DNA of 64,000 nucleotides from Pseudomonas sp. B6002 (lineage in GTDB: Bacteria > Pseudomonadota > Gammaproteobacteria > Pseudomonadales > Pseudomonadaceae), in contig NZ_JACAOY010000004.1 of the NCBI RefSeq assembly GCF_013385985.1, forward strand, positions 62,426-126,425, written 5' to 3'. The notes under the pieces are model-generated. The model worked only from the letters and a program-made list of their open reading frames with translations. It was not told the origin of the DNA and ran no database searches. Shown here one piece after another: positions 1-8,659 of this stretch (positions are counted from its first letter, which is position 1; the number at the start of each line of letters is the position of its first letter). The translations under genes were made by a program, and so were the position numbers.

Positions 1-105
1 CTCTTTGTCGGCGCGCCACATTTCGCCGGACACCCCGCCGATCAGGGCCAGTGCGATCACCAGCCAGATCGGCATTTCCGCTAACGCTTGCTGCTCGTTT
101 GTCAT
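1..105 (-). CDS. Tailocin/prophage holin, N-terminal part (cut by window edge)
   Basis: The 35 residues visible begin MTNEQQALAEMPIWLV and run into a hydrophobic stretch (about residues 12-27, ending IGGVSG) followed by EMWRADKE. This matches what I remember of the holin encoded at the head of pyocin-like clusters in Pseudomonas; such holins open the inner membrane so that a lysozyme can lyse the cell. The ATG at 105-103 is preceded by a strong AGGAGG ribosome-binding site five bases upstream, which fixes the start. It is the first gene downstream of the repressor-controlled leftward promoter at 545-573, as expected for the first lysis gene of a tailocin. The rest lies outside the window, so the call rests on a short N-terminus and on context. 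Confidence 0.7.
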   Translation of the reverse strand, partial: MTNEQQALAEMPIWLVIALALIGGVSGEMWRADKE

Positions 106-540
106 GTCACGCCTCCTGGCTGAGCACTGCCGGCAACGTGCCGGTTTCCTTGGTAAATCCATACAGTGGTAGGCATTCCAAAAAGCCCGGTCGCCCGGGC
201 TTTTCAGTAATGATGTCCTCGGTCTTTCGGCGCTACTGGCGCGGTACGGACCTTTCCTCGATGTTTTTCCGACCACGATCCCTGTCTGCCGGATAACTGC
301 TTCTGGTGCTTTACGCTGCACACCCGGGCCAGTTGCCAACCCTCTGAACCGTTATGAGGCCGGTTCATCGCTGCCTGTTCTTGAAGCGGTGGTGAAACTA
401 AAGAGCGTCGGCATCCTTGCCGGTGTTGCCTGGCATCCCTGCCATCGCTTCGATGGCGTCCATGCCGGTGTTGCATGCCTTCCTTGTCTTCCTTGGCAGC
501 ATCCTTGCCGCCTCCACCAGGCCTTATTGGCTGGCTTGAG
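106..540. other. Long non-coding leader between tailocin promoter and holin
   Basis: About 435 bases separate the leftward promoter from the holin start. Open frames exist on both strands, but none has a convincing start or recognisable product, and their composition (runs of Gly/Arg/His or Ser/Pro) is that of out-of-frame reading. The stretch 410-530 contains imperfect repeats of CATCCNTGCCG-like words. A perfect hairpin at 181-204 sits just before the holin ribosome-binding site. It may be an untranslated leader, possibly with attenuation. Confidence 0.45.
181..204. terminator. Perfect hairpin, possible bidirectional terminator or attenuator
   Basis: A 10-bp perfect stem (AAAAGCCCGG and its complement) encloses the loop TCGC and has A/T tracts on both sides. 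In the leftward direction it lies between the promoter at 545-573 and the holin gene, so it could attenuate leftward transcription. Confidence 0.6.
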
Positions 541-544
541 ATGA

Positions 545-573
545 AGAATATGCATGTATGCATATACAGTCAA
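545..573 (-). promoter_or_regulatory. Leftward sigma-70 promoter of the tailocin/prophage
   Basis: Read on the minus strand, TTGACT (573-568) and TATTCT (550-545) are separated by exactly 17 bases. One repressor-type operator lies wholly inside the spacer (551-562) and a second abuts the -35 box (574-585), so a bound repressor would block RNA polymerase directly. Confidence 0.65.
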
Positions 574-616
574 TGCACAAATGCATTTATTTTTCCTGAT
601 GAAATGCACGAATGCA
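551..616. promoter_or_regulatory. Three repressor operators of form TGCA-N4-TGCA
   Basis: Three copies of TGCA-N4-TGCA lie at 551-562, 574-585 and 605-616 with spacers TGTA, CAAA and CGAA. A fourth with spacer AATT lies upstream of the repressor gene at 1477-1488. The clustering over the leftward promoter, and recurrence only at the repressor's own promoter region, argue that these are binding sites of the LexA-like repressor at 705-1439. Confidence 0.6.
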
Positions 617-662
617 TTTTCAGCCTTGTGGGCAGCGGGATTGGTGGTTTTTTGCAGACGAA

Positions 663-690
663 AAAAAGCCCGCTCGTGGGCGGGCTTTTT
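663..690. terminator. Terminator downstream of the repressor gene
   Basis: The stem AAAAAGCCCGC pairs with GCGGGCTTTTT across a six-base loop. It follows the repressor stop codon (707-705) on the minus strand and ends in a T run in that direction; its A/T symmetry would let it work on both strands. Confidence 0.8.
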
Positions 691-704
691 CTTACGGAGG
701 AAGG

Positions 705-1439
705 TTATCGGGCGTACATGCCCCACCAGAATACATGGCCGAGGATGCTGATCTGCTCATCCTGGATTTCCTGGAAGCTGTAGTCTTCGTCCGGGTGCTC
801 ATCGCGATTGAAACTGCGCAGGCGAATCCCGGAAGGCAGGCGGTAGAGCTGTTTCACGCGCAACTGGCCATTGTGATTGATGGCATACAAGTCGCCATCC
901 ACGATGTCGCCGATGCCGCTCTTGCCCGCGTTCACCCCGACCGTGGCGCCGTCACGCAGCACCGGCAACATGCTGTTGCCACGTACCGTTACGCACTTGG
1001 CCTGGTCGAACTGCACACCGTTGTGGCGAAGGCTGCGCTTGCCAAACCGCAGGCTGGCTTTCTCGCTTTCCTCGATGACGAATCTTCCTGATCCAGCAGC
1101 CAATTCAACCTCGCGCAAAAAGGGGATCGACACCTCGTCATCATTAACGGGCGTGTCGTCGTCCCACAGGCTTATGTCCTTGAGTTCGGAATGCATCGGG
1201 TCACGCCCCTCCTCCCGCGAAACGCCCACCGCCACGCGCCCGCGCAGTTGATCGGTGCTCACGCGAAAGTACTCGGCGATGCGGGAAATATGCTTGTCCG
1301 ACGGATCCACGATCTTGCCGCTGAGGATCCGTGACAGCGTGGATTGAGGCACGCCGGTACGCCGGTGAAGCTCCGTGGGGGAGATCCGGTCGCGGTCCAG
1401 CAGTTCTCTTAATACGGTTGAAACGTTGCGTTTTTGCAT
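705..1439 (-). CDS. LexA/CI-type self-cleaving transcriptional repressor (PrtR-like)
   Basis: The 244-residue protein starts [10 protein letters not shown]. Residues about 5-60 form a Cro/CI helix-turn-helix ([19 protein letters not shown]). Residues about 105-235 form a peptidase S24 domain with an Ala115-Gly116 cleavage site, catalytic Ser156 in GNSM, and Lys196 in RVKQL. Repressors of this kind cleave themselves when RecA is activated by DNA damage, which turns on tailocin or prophage genes. I chose the ATG at 1439-1437 over an upstream ATG at 1496 because the added residues have no domain sense and the upstream one overlaps candidate operators. It is divergent from mutS and faces the tailocin promoter region, the usual layout at the mutS-cinA locus of P. 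fluorescens. Confidence 0.9.
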   Translation of the reverse strand: MQKRNVSTVLRELLDRDRISPTELHRRTGVPQSTLSRILSGKIVDPSDKHISRIAEYFRVSTDQLRGRVAVGVSREEGRDPMHSELKDISLWDDDTPVNDDEVSIPFLREVELAAGSGRFVIEESEKASLRFGKRSLRHNGVQFDQAKCVTVRGNSMLPVLRDGATVGVNAGKSGIGDIVDGDLYAINHNGQLRVKQLYRLPSGIRLRSFNRDEHPDEDYSFQEIQDEQISILGHVFWWGMYAR

Positions 1440-1476
1440 AACGGGGATGATGACGGGGGATTTAGGGGTTGGCAAA

Positions 1477-1488
1477 TGCAAATTTGCA
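1477..1488. promoter_or_regulatory. Candidate repressor autoregulatory operator
   Basis: TGCAAATTTGCA is the centre of a perfect 14-bp palindrome and matches the TGCA-N4-TGCA pattern at 551-616. It lies 38-49 bases upstream of the repressor start codon, where it would allow autoregulation. A further TGCA half-site follows at 1496-1499. Confidence 0.55.
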
Positions 1489-1638
1489 TATTTCATGCAT
1501 TTACCTTGCCGGGATACCTATCCGTTTGCGAACTGCGTAGCCACGACCTCGCGTGTTAACCTTGCCGCCATCGCAAAATCGCAGGGCCGAATGCCCCACC
1601 TTTGCCCCACTCCTTTCAACGAATTTGCCTACGACCCA

Positions 1639-4230
1639 ATGAGTAAAGCCACTTCAGATCTGTCCTCCCACACCCCGATGATGCAGCAGTACTGGCGCCT
1701 CAAGAACCAGCACCCTGATCAGTTGATGTTCTATCGCATGGGCGACTTCTACGAGATCTTCTATGAAGACGCGAAGAAGGCCGCCAAGTTGCTGGACATC
1801 ACCCTCACCGCGCGCGGGCAGTCGGCGGGGCAGTCGATTCCGATGTGTGGCATTCCTTACCACTCGTTGGAAGGCTACCTGGTCAAGCTGGTGAAGCTGG
1901 GCGAGTCGGTGGTGATTTGTGAGCAGATCGGCGACCCGGCGACGAGCAAGGGGCCGGTGGAACGGCAGGTGGTGCGCATTATTACGCCGGGGACGGTGAG
2001 TGACGAGGCGCTGCTGGATGAGCGTCGCGACAACCTGATCGCCGCGGTGTTGGGCGATGAGCGTCTGTTCGGCCTATCGGTGCTGGATATCACCAGTGGC
2101 AACTTCAGCGTGCTGGAGATCAAGGGCTGGGAGAACCTGCTGGCGGAGCTGGAGCGCATCAATCCGGTGGAGCTGTTGATCCCGGATGATTGGCCAAAGG
2201 ACTTGCCGGCAGAAAAACGTCGTGGGACCAAGCGTCGCGCGCCGTGGGATTTCGAGCGTGATTCGGCGCTGAAAAGTCTCTGCCAGCAATTCTCTGTGCA
2301 GGACCTTAAAGGCTTCGGTTGTGAAACCCTGACCCTGGCCATCGGCGCTGCCGGTTGCCTGCTCAGCTATGCCAAGGAAACCCAGCGCACCGCCCTGCCG
2401 CACTTGCGCAGCCTGCGCCATGAGCGCCTCGACGACACCGTGGTGCTGGATGGTGCAAGCCGTCGCAACCTGGAGCTGGACACCAACCTGGCCGGCGGTC
2501 GCGATAACACCCTGCAATCGGTGGTCGACCGTTGCCAGACCGCCATGGGCAGCCGCTTGTTGACCCGTTGGCTGAACCGCCCACTGCGGGACTTGAGCGT
2601 GCTGCAAGCGCGCCAGTCGTCTATTACCTGCCTGCTGGACGGATACCGTTTTGAGAAGCTGCAGCCGCAGTTGAAGGAAATCGGCGACATCGAGCGCATC
2701 CTGGCGCGGATCGGCCTGCGTAACGCTCGCCCCCGCGACCTGGCACGCCTGCGCGATGCCCTCGGCGCCCTGCCGCAGTTGCAGGCCGCAATGACCGATC
2801 TGGACACGCCGCACCTGCAACAACTGGCCGTGATCGCCAGCACCTACCCGGAACTCGCGGCGCTGCTGGAAAAAGCCATCATCGACAACCCGCCGGCGAT
2901 CATTCGTGATGGCGGTGTACTCAAGACCGGTTACGACAGCGAGCTGGATGAGCTGCAGGCCCTCAGCGAAAACGCCGGGCAGTTCCTGATCGACCTGGAA
3001 GCCCGCGAAAAAGCCCGAACCGGCCTGGCCAACCTGAAAGTCGGCTACAACCGTGTGCACGGCTACTTCATCGAATTGCCGAGCAAGCAGGCTGAATCAG
3101 CACCGATCGACTATCAACGTCGCCAAACGCTTAAAGGTGCCGAACGCTTTATCACCCCTGAGCTGAAAGAGTTCGAAGACAAGGCACTGTCGGCCAAGAG
3201 TCGTGCCCTGGCTCGGGAAAAAATGCTGTATGAGAACCTGCTGGAAGACCTGATCGGCCAACTGGCACCGTTGCAAGACACCGCCGCTGCATTGGCCGAA
3301 TTGGATGTGCTGAGCAACCTGGCCGAACGTGCGCTGAACCTTGACCTGAACTGCCCGCGTTTTGTGAGCGAGCCGTGCATGCGCATCGTGCAAGGGCGTC
3401 ACCCGGTGGTGGAGCAGGTGTTGACCACGCCGTTCGTCGCCAACGACCTGTCGCTGGACGACGATACCCGCATGCTGGTGATCACCGGTCCGAACATGGG
3501 CGGTAAATCCACCTACATGCGCCAGACCGCGTTGATCGTGTTGCTGGCACATATCGGCAGCTTCGTGCCGGCGGCCAGTTGCGAATTGTCCCTGGTGGAC
3601 CGCATTTTCACGCGGATCGGCTCCAGCGATGACCTGGCCGGCGGCCGGTCGACCTTTATGGTGGAAATGAGCGAAACCGCCAATATCCTGCACAACGCCA
3701 CCGAGCGCAGCCTGGTGCTGATGGACGAAGTGGGACGCGGCACCAGCACCTTCGACGGCCTGTCCCTGGCGTGGGCGGCGGCGGAGCGATTGGCACACCT
3801 GCGTGCCTATACGTTGTTCGCCACCCACTACTTCGAGCTGACTGTACTGCCGGAAAGCGAACCACTGGTGGCCAACGTGCACCTGAACGCCACCGAGCAC
3901 AACGAACGCATCGTGTTCCTCCACCACGTACTGCCGGGGCCAGCCAGCCAGAGCTACGGCTTGGCCGTGGCGCAATTGGCCGGTGTGCCGAACGATGTGA
4001 TTCTGCGCGCCCGCGAGCACCTCAGCCGCCTGGAAACCACAGCCCTGCCCCATGAAACCGTGGTCGCAAGCCCTGCCAAGGCCTCCAGCAAACCTGCCGC
4101 TCCGCACCAGAGCGATATGTTCGCCGGCCTGCCCCACCCGGTGCTGGAAGAGTTGGCCAAGCTTGACCTGGATGACTTGACGCCGCGTAAAGCGCTCGAA
4201 ATGTTATATGCACTGAAGGTTCGGATATAA
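1639..4230 (+). CDS. mutS: DNA mismatch repair ATPase MutS
   Basis: This 863-residue protein recognises base mismatches and small loops and starts methyl-independent repair with MutL. The N-terminal mismatch-reading motif is present (GDFYEIF, Phe37 and Glu39 in this numbering). The connector, lever and clamp domains follow. The ATPase domain carries Walker [10 protein letters not shown] at about residues 617-625, then [12 protein letters not shown] and ATHYFEL, and a C-terminal dimerisation tail ends in [12 protein letters not shown]. The frame is open further upstream to 1375, but the ATG at 1639 gives a protein of normal pseudomonad length starting [19 protein letters not shown]. It lies next to a tailocin/prophage end, which in this group is commonly inserted between mutS and cinA-recA. 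Confidence 0.97.
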   Translation: MSKATSDLSSHTPMMQQYWRLKNQHPDQLMFYRMGDFYEIFYEDAKKAAKLLDITLTARGQSAGQSIPMCGIPYHSLEGYLVKLVKLGESVVICEQIGDPATSKGPVERQVVRIITPGTVSDEALLDERRDNLIAAVLGDERLFGLSVLDITSGNFSVLEIKGWENLLAELERINPVELLIPDDWPKDLPAEKRRGTKRRAPWDFERDSALKSLCQQFSVQDLKGFGCETLTLAIGAAGCLLSYAKETQRTALPHLRSLRHERLDDTVVLDGASRRNLELDTNLAGGRDNTLQSVVDRCQTAMGSRLLTRWLNRPLRDLSVLQARQSSITCLLDGYRFEKLQPQLKEIGDIERILARIGLRNARPRDLARLRDALGALPQLQAAMTDLDTPHLQQLAVIASTYPELAALLEKAIIDNPPAIIRDGGVLKTGYDSELDELQALSENAGQFLIDLEAREKARTGLANLKVGYNRVHGYFIELPSKQAESAPIDYQRRQTLKGAERFITPELKEFEDKALSAKSRALAREKMLYENLLEDLIGQLAPLQDTAAALAELDVLSNLAERALNLDLNCPRFVSEPCMRIVQGRHPVVEQVLTTPFVANDLSLDDDTRMLVITGPNMGGKSTYMRQTALIVLLAHIGSFVPAASCELSLVDRIFTRIGSSDDLAGGRSTFMVEMSETANILHNATERSLVLMDEVGRGTSTFDGLSLAWAAAERLAHLRAYTLFATHYFELTVLPESEPLVANVHLNATEHNERIVFLHHVLPGPASQSYGLAVAQLAGVPNDVILRAREHLSRLETTALPHETVVASPAKASSKPAAPHQSDMFAGLPHPVLEELAKLDLDDLTPRKALEMLYALKVRI

Positions 4231-4372
4231 CGCTGGCGCTTGCAAGCTGGTAGACTCTCGCGCGGTTTGGGATGCTGCGGGCTATTAGCCTGGCCTGCAG
4301 ACTATCGCTCCCGAACCTCGCGAGCCCTGCCACAAAGGGTTTCGCTGCCGCCGCCTGAGGAGAGAATTAGAA

Positions 4373-4696
4373 ATGACCTTCGTCGTCACCGACAACTGCA
4401 TCAAGTGCAAGTACACCGACTGCGTGGAAGTATGTCCGGTGGACTGCTTCTACGAAGGCCCGAACTTCCTGGTTATCCACCCGGACGAGTGCATCGACTG
4501 CGCCCTGTGTGAGCCAGAATGCCCGGCCGTCGCTATTTTCTCCGAGGACGAAGTCCCGGCAGAGATGCAGGAATTTATTCAGTTGAACGTCGAGCTGGCG
4601 GAAATCTGGCCGAACATCACTGAACGCAAGGATCCAATGCCAGAGGCAGCGGAATGGGATGGCAAAAAAGGTAAGATTGCAGACCTCGAACGCTGA
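4373..4696 (+). CDS. fdxA: 7Fe ferredoxin FdxA
   Basis: A 107-residue ferredoxin of the Azotobacter type carrying one [3Fe-4S] and one [4Fe-4S] cluster. The cysteine patterns [17 protein letters not shown] and [12 protein letters not shown] are both visible, with the long C-terminal tail typical of this family. It is a small cytoplasmic electron carrier. GAGGAGAG ahead of the ATG is a good ribosome-binding site. It follows mutS by 142 bases and is followed at once by an intrinsic terminator. The convergent regulatory RNA gene rsmZ lies on the other strand, a neighbourhood shared with other pseudomonads. Confidence 0.95.
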   Translation: MTFVVTDNCIKCKYTDCVEVCPVDCFYEGPNFLVIHPDECIDCALCEPECPAVAIFSEDEVPAEMQEFIQLNVELAEIWPNITERKDPMPEAAEWDGKKGKIADLER

Positions 4697-4711
4697 TAGC
4701 GTCGTCGCCCC

Positions 4712-4734
4712 AAAAGGCCCCTTGCGGGCCTTTT
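4712..4734 (+). terminator. Rho-independent terminator of fdxA
   Basis: The stem AAAAGGCCC pairs with GGGCCTTTT across a CTTGC loop, followed by a T run, 15 bases after the fdxA stop. Confidence 0.9.
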
Positions 4735-4771
4735 TGCGTTTCTACAGGGCGGGTTTTACTTTTCTACAGGC

Positions 4772-4904
4772 AAAAAAAAGGGGCGGTATGACCCGCCCAC
4801 ATTTTTTCCCTAGTCCCTGTGTTCCTTTTCATCATCCTGATGAATCGCATCCTGCGACGTTCCTTGAACCATCGTTCCTTGATGGCTGTGTCAATCCGTG
4901 GACA
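4772..4904 (-). ncRNA. rsmZ: RsmZ, small RNA that sequesters RsmA/CsrA
   Basis: Read on the minus strand, the RNA starts TGTCCACGGATTGACACAGC and ends in a GGGCGG/CCGCCC hairpin plus eight T residues (terminator at 4798-4772). It contains eight GGA motifs, several displayed as AAGGAA or CAGGAT in small stem-loops, the hallmark of RNAs that titrate the translational repressor RsmA/RsmE. Its 5' end, length of about 133 nt, GGA count and convergent position beside fdxA agree with my memory of RsmZ from P. protegens and P. aeruginosa. Expression would be driven by the GacS/GacA system through the box at 5078-5095. The exact 5' end is inferred by similarity and promoter spacing. Confidence 0.92.
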
Positions 4905-4912
4905 CAGGGCTG

Positions 4913-4940
4913 ATCTTAAAGAGTTCCAATGTAAGTTCAA
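4913..4940 (-). promoter_or_regulatory. rsmZ core promoter
   Basis: On the minus strand, TTGAAC (4940-4935) and TAAGAT (4918-4913) are separated by 16 bases. The -10 box ends eight bases before the inferred RsmZ 5' end at 4904. Confidence 0.7.
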
Positions 4941-5077
4941 CGGGATCCAAGCACAGGGACCACCATTGATCTCGGTCAACTCGACAAAAATAACCCTTTA
5001 ATATCAATGAGATAAAAAAACACTCTCAACGATTCAAGACGGCCAAGGCGGGTAAAAAAACCAATCACTTACGAAAA

Positions 5078-5095
5078 AGTAAGCGAATGCTTACA
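5078..5095 (-). promoter_or_regulatory. GacA box (upstream activating sequence) of rsmZ
   Basis: The minus strand reads TGTAAG-CATTCG-CTTACT, one base from the known GacA box TGTAAG-N6-CTTACA. Its centre is about 182 bases upstream of the RsmZ start, which is where the box is found in related species. Confidence 0.85.
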
Positions 5096-5147
5096 CGAGC
5101 AATTGCGTAAAAGCGTAACTGCGACCTTTCTCCGGCCATCCAGATAA

Positions 5148-5176
5148 GAAAAAGCCCCGACACGTCGAGGCTCCTT
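5148..5176 (-). terminator. Terminator of apbC
   Basis: On the minus strand a GCC(T/C)CGAC hairpin with one mismatch closes over two bases and is followed by five T residues, shortly after the apbC stop. Confidence 0.7.
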
Positions 5177-5190
5177 TTCCCGCCAACGGC

Positions 5191-6285
5191 TCAGTCGTCG
5201 CTGACCGTAATGGTCGGCATGGCTGGCGCGGCGGCTTCCTGCAGGACGATTCGTGCGCCCACGTGGCGGGCCAATTCCTGGTAGATCATCGCGATCTGGC
5301 TGTCCGGCTCTGCAACTACCGTTGGCTTGCCGCCGTCGGCCTGCTCGCGGATCAACATCGACAACGGCAGCGAAGCCAACAGTTCCACACCGTACTGGGT
5401 GGCCAGCTTCTCGCCACCGCCTTCGCCGAACAGATGCTCGGCATGGCCGCAGTTGGAGCAGATATGCACCGCCATGTTTTCCACGACGCCCAGTACCGGG
5501 ATGTTGACCTTGCGGAACATCTCCACGCCTTTCTTCGCGTCCAGCAGCGCCAGGTCCTGGGGCGTGGTGACAATCACAGAACCGGCCACCGGGACTTTCT
5601 GCGCCAGGGTCAACTGGATATCACCGGTGCCTGGCGGCATGTCGATCACCAGGTAGTCCAGGTCGCCCCAGGCCGTCTGGGTCACCAACTGCAGCAGCGC
5701 ACCCGAGACCATCGGCCCGCGCCAGACCATCGGCGTGTTGTCATCGGTAAGGAAGGCCATGGACATGACCTCCACGCCCAGCGACTCGATCGGCACGAAC
5801 CACTTCTGGTCCTTGACCTTGGGCCGCGTGCCCTCGGCAATGCCGAACATCACGCCTTGGCTCGGACCGTAGATATCGGCGTCGAGAATCCCCACGCGCG
5901 CGCCTTCACGGGCCAGGGCCAGGGCCAGGTTGGCGGCGGTGGTGGATTTGCCCACGCCGCCTTTGCCGGACGCGACCGCAACCACGTTCTTGACGTTGGC
6001 CAGGCCTGGAATCTGCGCCTGGGCCTTATGCGGGGCAATCACGCATTGGATGTCGACCTTGGCGGTCGCTACGCCGTCGAGGCCTTCGATAGCCATTTGC
6101 AGCATCTGCGCCCAGCCGCTTTTGAACAAGCCGGCGGCATAGCCCAGTTCCAACAGGACCGAGACCTGGTCGCCCTGGACCTCGATGGCCCGTACACAAC
6201 CGGCACTGACCGGGTCCTGGTTCAAATAGGGGTCGGTGTACTGGCGAAGAACGGCTTCCACCGCTGCGCGATTGACGGCGCTCAT
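5191..6285 (-). CDS. apbC: Mrp/ApbC-type iron-sulfur cluster carrier ATPase
   Basis: A 364-residue P-loop protein of the Mrp/NBP35 family, which binds and transfers [4Fe-4S] clusters to apo-proteins in the cytoplasm. Residues 1-95 hold the MIP18-like domain. The deviant Walker A motif SGKGGVGKST is at about 106-115, DADIYGPSQG follows, and the cluster-binding CSNC pair is in the C-terminal third. The ATG at 6285 gives the normal length. It is divergent from metG, as in many gammaproteobacteria. The last residues (AMPTITVSDD) are a short acidic tail. Confidence 0.95.
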   Translation of the reverse strand: MSAVNRAAVEAVLRQYTDPYLNQDPVSAGCVRAIEVQGDQVSVLLELGYAAGLFKSGWAQMLQMAIEGLDGVATAKVDIQCVIAPHKAQAQIPGLANVKNVVAVASGKGGVGKSTTAANLALALAREGARVGILDADIYGPSQGVMFGIAEGTRPKVKDQKWFVPIESLGVEVMSMAFLTDDNTPMVWRGPMVSGALLQLVTQTAWGDLDYLVIDMPPGTGDIQLTLAQKVPVAGSVIVTTPQDLALLDAKKGVEMFRKVNIPVLGVVENMAVHICSNCGHAEHLFGEGGGEKLATQYGVELLASLPLSMLIREQADGGKPTVVAEPDSQIAMIYQELARHVGARIVLQEAAAPAMPTITVSDD

Positions 6286-6457
6286 GGGCTACTCCCGAAA
6301 AAAGACTGACTGAAACAGGCGGCTATCCTAACCGTTCCGACCGGTTAACGGCATGCTTTCGCAGCCAGGGAATGTTCTGAAACAGCGCCACGGGGTGAAA
6401 TATATTTCCCGGCGCTTTATAGTGGCCGACCTCCGTTTCATCAAGTAGCCGAGCCCC

Positions 6458-8509
6458 ATGTCCGAGCCACGCAAGATCCTCGTCACCAGCGCCCTGCCCT
6501 ATGCCAATGGTTCCATCCATCTTGGCCATATGCTTGAGTACATCCAGACCGATATGTGGGTGCGCTTCCAGAAGCATCGCGGCAATCAATGCATTTATGT
6601 CTGCGCGGACGACGCCCACGGTTCGGCCATCATGTTGCGCGCCGAAAAGGAAGGCATCACCCCGGAACAACTGATCGCCAACGTGCAGGCTGAACACAGC
6701 GCCGACTTTGCCGAGTTCCTGGTGGATTTCGACAACTTCCACTCGACCCACTCCGAAGAAAACCGCGAGCTGTCGAGCCAGATCTACCTGCGCCTGAAAG
6801 AAGCCGGGCATATCGACCAGCGTTCGGTGACCCAGTATTTCGACCCGGAAAAGAAAATGTTCCTGGCCGACCGCTTCATCAAGGGCACTTGCCCGAAATG
6901 CGGCACCGAAGACCAGTACGGCGACAACTGCGAAAAATGCGGTGCCACCTACGCGCCGACTGAGCTGAAGAACCCTAAGTCGGCGATTTCCGGCGCCACC
7001 CCGGTGCTCAAGGACTCCCAGCACTTCTTCTTCAAGCTCCCGGATTTCCAGGCCATGCTGCAAACCTGGACCCGCAGCGGCACGTTGCAGGACGCCGTGG
7101 CCAACAAACTCGCCGAATGGCTCGACACCGGCCTGCAGCAATGGGACATCTCCCGCGATGCGCCGTACTTCGGCTTCGAGATCCCGGGCGAGCCGGGCAA
7201 GTATTTCTACGTGTGGCTGGACGCGCCGATCGGTTACATGGCCAGCTTCAAGAACCTGTGCGACCGCACGCCGGAGCTGGACTTCGACGCGTTCTGGAAC
7301 AAGGATTCCACCGCCGAGCTGTACCACTTCATCGGCAAGGACATCGTCAACTTCCACGCCCTGTTCTGGCCGGCGATGCTCGAAGGTTCGGGCTACCGCA
7401 AGCCGACCGCCATTGCCGTGCACGGCTACCTGACGGTCAACGGCCAGAAGATGTCCAAGTCCCGTGGCACCTTTATCAAGGCGCGCACCTACCTGGATCA
7501 CCTGTCGCCGGAATACCTGCGCTACTACTACGCCTCCAAGCTGGGCCGTGGCGTGGATGACCTCGACCTGAACCTGGAAGACTTCGTACAGAAGGTCAAC
7601 TCGGACCTCGTGGGCAAAGTCGTCAACATCGCCAGCCGCTGCGCCGGGTTTATCCACAAGGGCAACGCTGGTGTGCTGGTGGCCGAAAACGCCGCACCCG
7701 AGCTGACCGACGCGTTCCTCGCCGCCGCGCCAAGCATCGCCGACGCCTATGAAGCACGCGACTTTGCCCGCGCCATGCGCGAGATCATGGGCCTGGCCGA
7801 CCGTGCCAACGCCTGGATCGCCGACAAAGCCCCGTGGTCGCTGAACAAGCAGGAAGGCAAGCAGGCGGAAGTCCAGGCGATCTGCGCCACGGGCGTCAAC
7901 CTGTTCCGCCAGTTGGTGATCTTCCTCAAGCCAGTGCTGCCGTTGCTGGCCGCCGATGCCGAGGCGTTCCTGAACGTCGCGCCGCTGACCTGGAACGACC
8001 ACGTCACATTGCTCAGCAATCATCAGTTGAATGAGTTCAAGCCGCTGATGACCCGTATCGACCCGGTGAAGGTGCAGGCCATGACCGACGCTTCGAAGGA
8101 AGACCTGGTTGCCAGCCAGACCGACACCGGTGAATCCGCGTCTGCAGGTAATGGCGAGTTGGCCAAGGACCCGATTTCCCCGGAAATCGAGTTCGACGCC
8201 TTTGCCGCCGTGGACCTGCGCGTGGCGCTGATCGTCAAGGCTGAAGCCGTGGAAGGTGCCGACAAGCTGCTGCGCCTGACGCTGGACCTGGGTGGCGAGC
8301 AACGCAACGTGTTCTCCGGGATCAAGAGTGCCTACCCGGACCCGTCCAAGCTCGACGGCCGCCTGACCATGATGATCGCCAACCTCAAGCCTCGGAAAAT
8401 GAAGTTCGGCCTCTCGGAAGGCATGGTGATGGCGGCCGGCCCTGGCGGCGAAGAAATCTACCTGCTGAGCCCTGACAGCGGCGCCAAGCCGGGCCAACGC
8501 ATCAAGTAA
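6458..8509 (+). CDS. metG: Methionyl-tRNA synthetase
   Basis: A 683-residue class I synthetase that charges tRNA-Met. The HIGH-type motif is HLGH at residues 21-24 and KMSKS is at 331-335. The zinc knuckle pairs CPKCG and CEKCG lie at about 145-165. The C-terminal 110 residues form the EMAP-II-like tRNA-binding domain ([15 protein letters not shown] to [10 protein letters not shown]), which makes the enzyme dimeric. The region between catalytic core and tRNA-binding domain includes a Ser/Ala-rich linker (about residues 548-570). It is divergent from apbC. Confidence 0.97.
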   Translation: MSEPRKILVTSALPYANGSIHLGHMLEYIQTDMWVRFQKHRGNQCIYVCADDAHGSAIMLRAEKEGITPEQLIANVQAEHSADFAEFLVDFDNFHSTHSEENRELSSQIYLRLKEAGHIDQRSVTQYFDPEKKMFLADRFIKGTCPKCGTEDQYGDNCEKCGATYAPTELKNPKSAISGATPVLKDSQHFFFKLPDFQAMLQTWTRSGTLQDAVANKLAEWLDTGLQQWDISRDAPYFGFEIPGEPGKYFYVWLDAPIGYMASFKNLCDRTPELDFDAFWNKDSTAELYHFIGKDIVNFHALFWPAMLEGSGYRKPTAIAVHGYLTVNGQKMSKSRGTFIKARTYLDHLSPEYLRYYYASKLGRGVDDLDLNLEDFVQKVNSDLVGKVVNIASRCAGFIHKGNAGVLVAENAAPELTDAFLAAAPSIADAYEARDFARAMREIMGLADRANAWIADKAPWSLNKQEGKQAEVQAICATGVNLFRQLVIFLKPVLPLLAADAEAFLNVAPLTWNDHVTLLSNHQLNEFKPLMTRIDPVKVQAMTDASKEDLVASQTDTGESASAGNGELAKDPISPEIEFDAFAAVDLRVALIVKAEAVEGADKLLRLTLDLGGEQRNVFSGIKSAYPDPSKLDGRLTMMIANLKPRKMKFGLSEGMVMAAGPGGEEIYLLSPDSGAKPGQRIK

Positions 8510-8543
8510 GCCCATGGGCCTACGATGAGCGAAACAGGTCTAC

Positions 8544-8611
8544 TGTAGGAGCCCGGCTTGCCGGCGATGGCGTTCTCAAGGACGCCATCGCAAGCAAGCC
8601 GGGCTCTTACA
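8544..8611. repeat. REP pair (REPIN) after metG
   Basis: Two inverted copies of the TGTAGGAGCCCGGCTTGC-type REP face each other and form a long hairpin. They lie between metG and the orphan rsxB-like gene. Confidence 0.85.
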
Positions 8612-8659
8612 CATCCACTACCCGCCCGTTCGCTTGACCGGCATGCCAATGATCACCCC

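Noticed and set aside
204-783. Several 60-160 codon frames in the tailocin leader and across the repressor's 3' end
   Set aside because: No ribosome-binding sites, implausible residue mixes, and they overlap operators, promoter and terminators.
1375-1638. Extended N-terminus of MutS starting inside the repressor gene
   Set aside because: It would add 88 residues not found in MutS and overlap the repressor and its operator; the ATG at 1639 fits the family.
6323-8515. 730-codon open frame on the minus strand opposite metG
   Set aside because: It is the antisense shadow of metG, with His/Gly/Val/Gln-rich composition and no domain. High-GC codon bias creates such frames.
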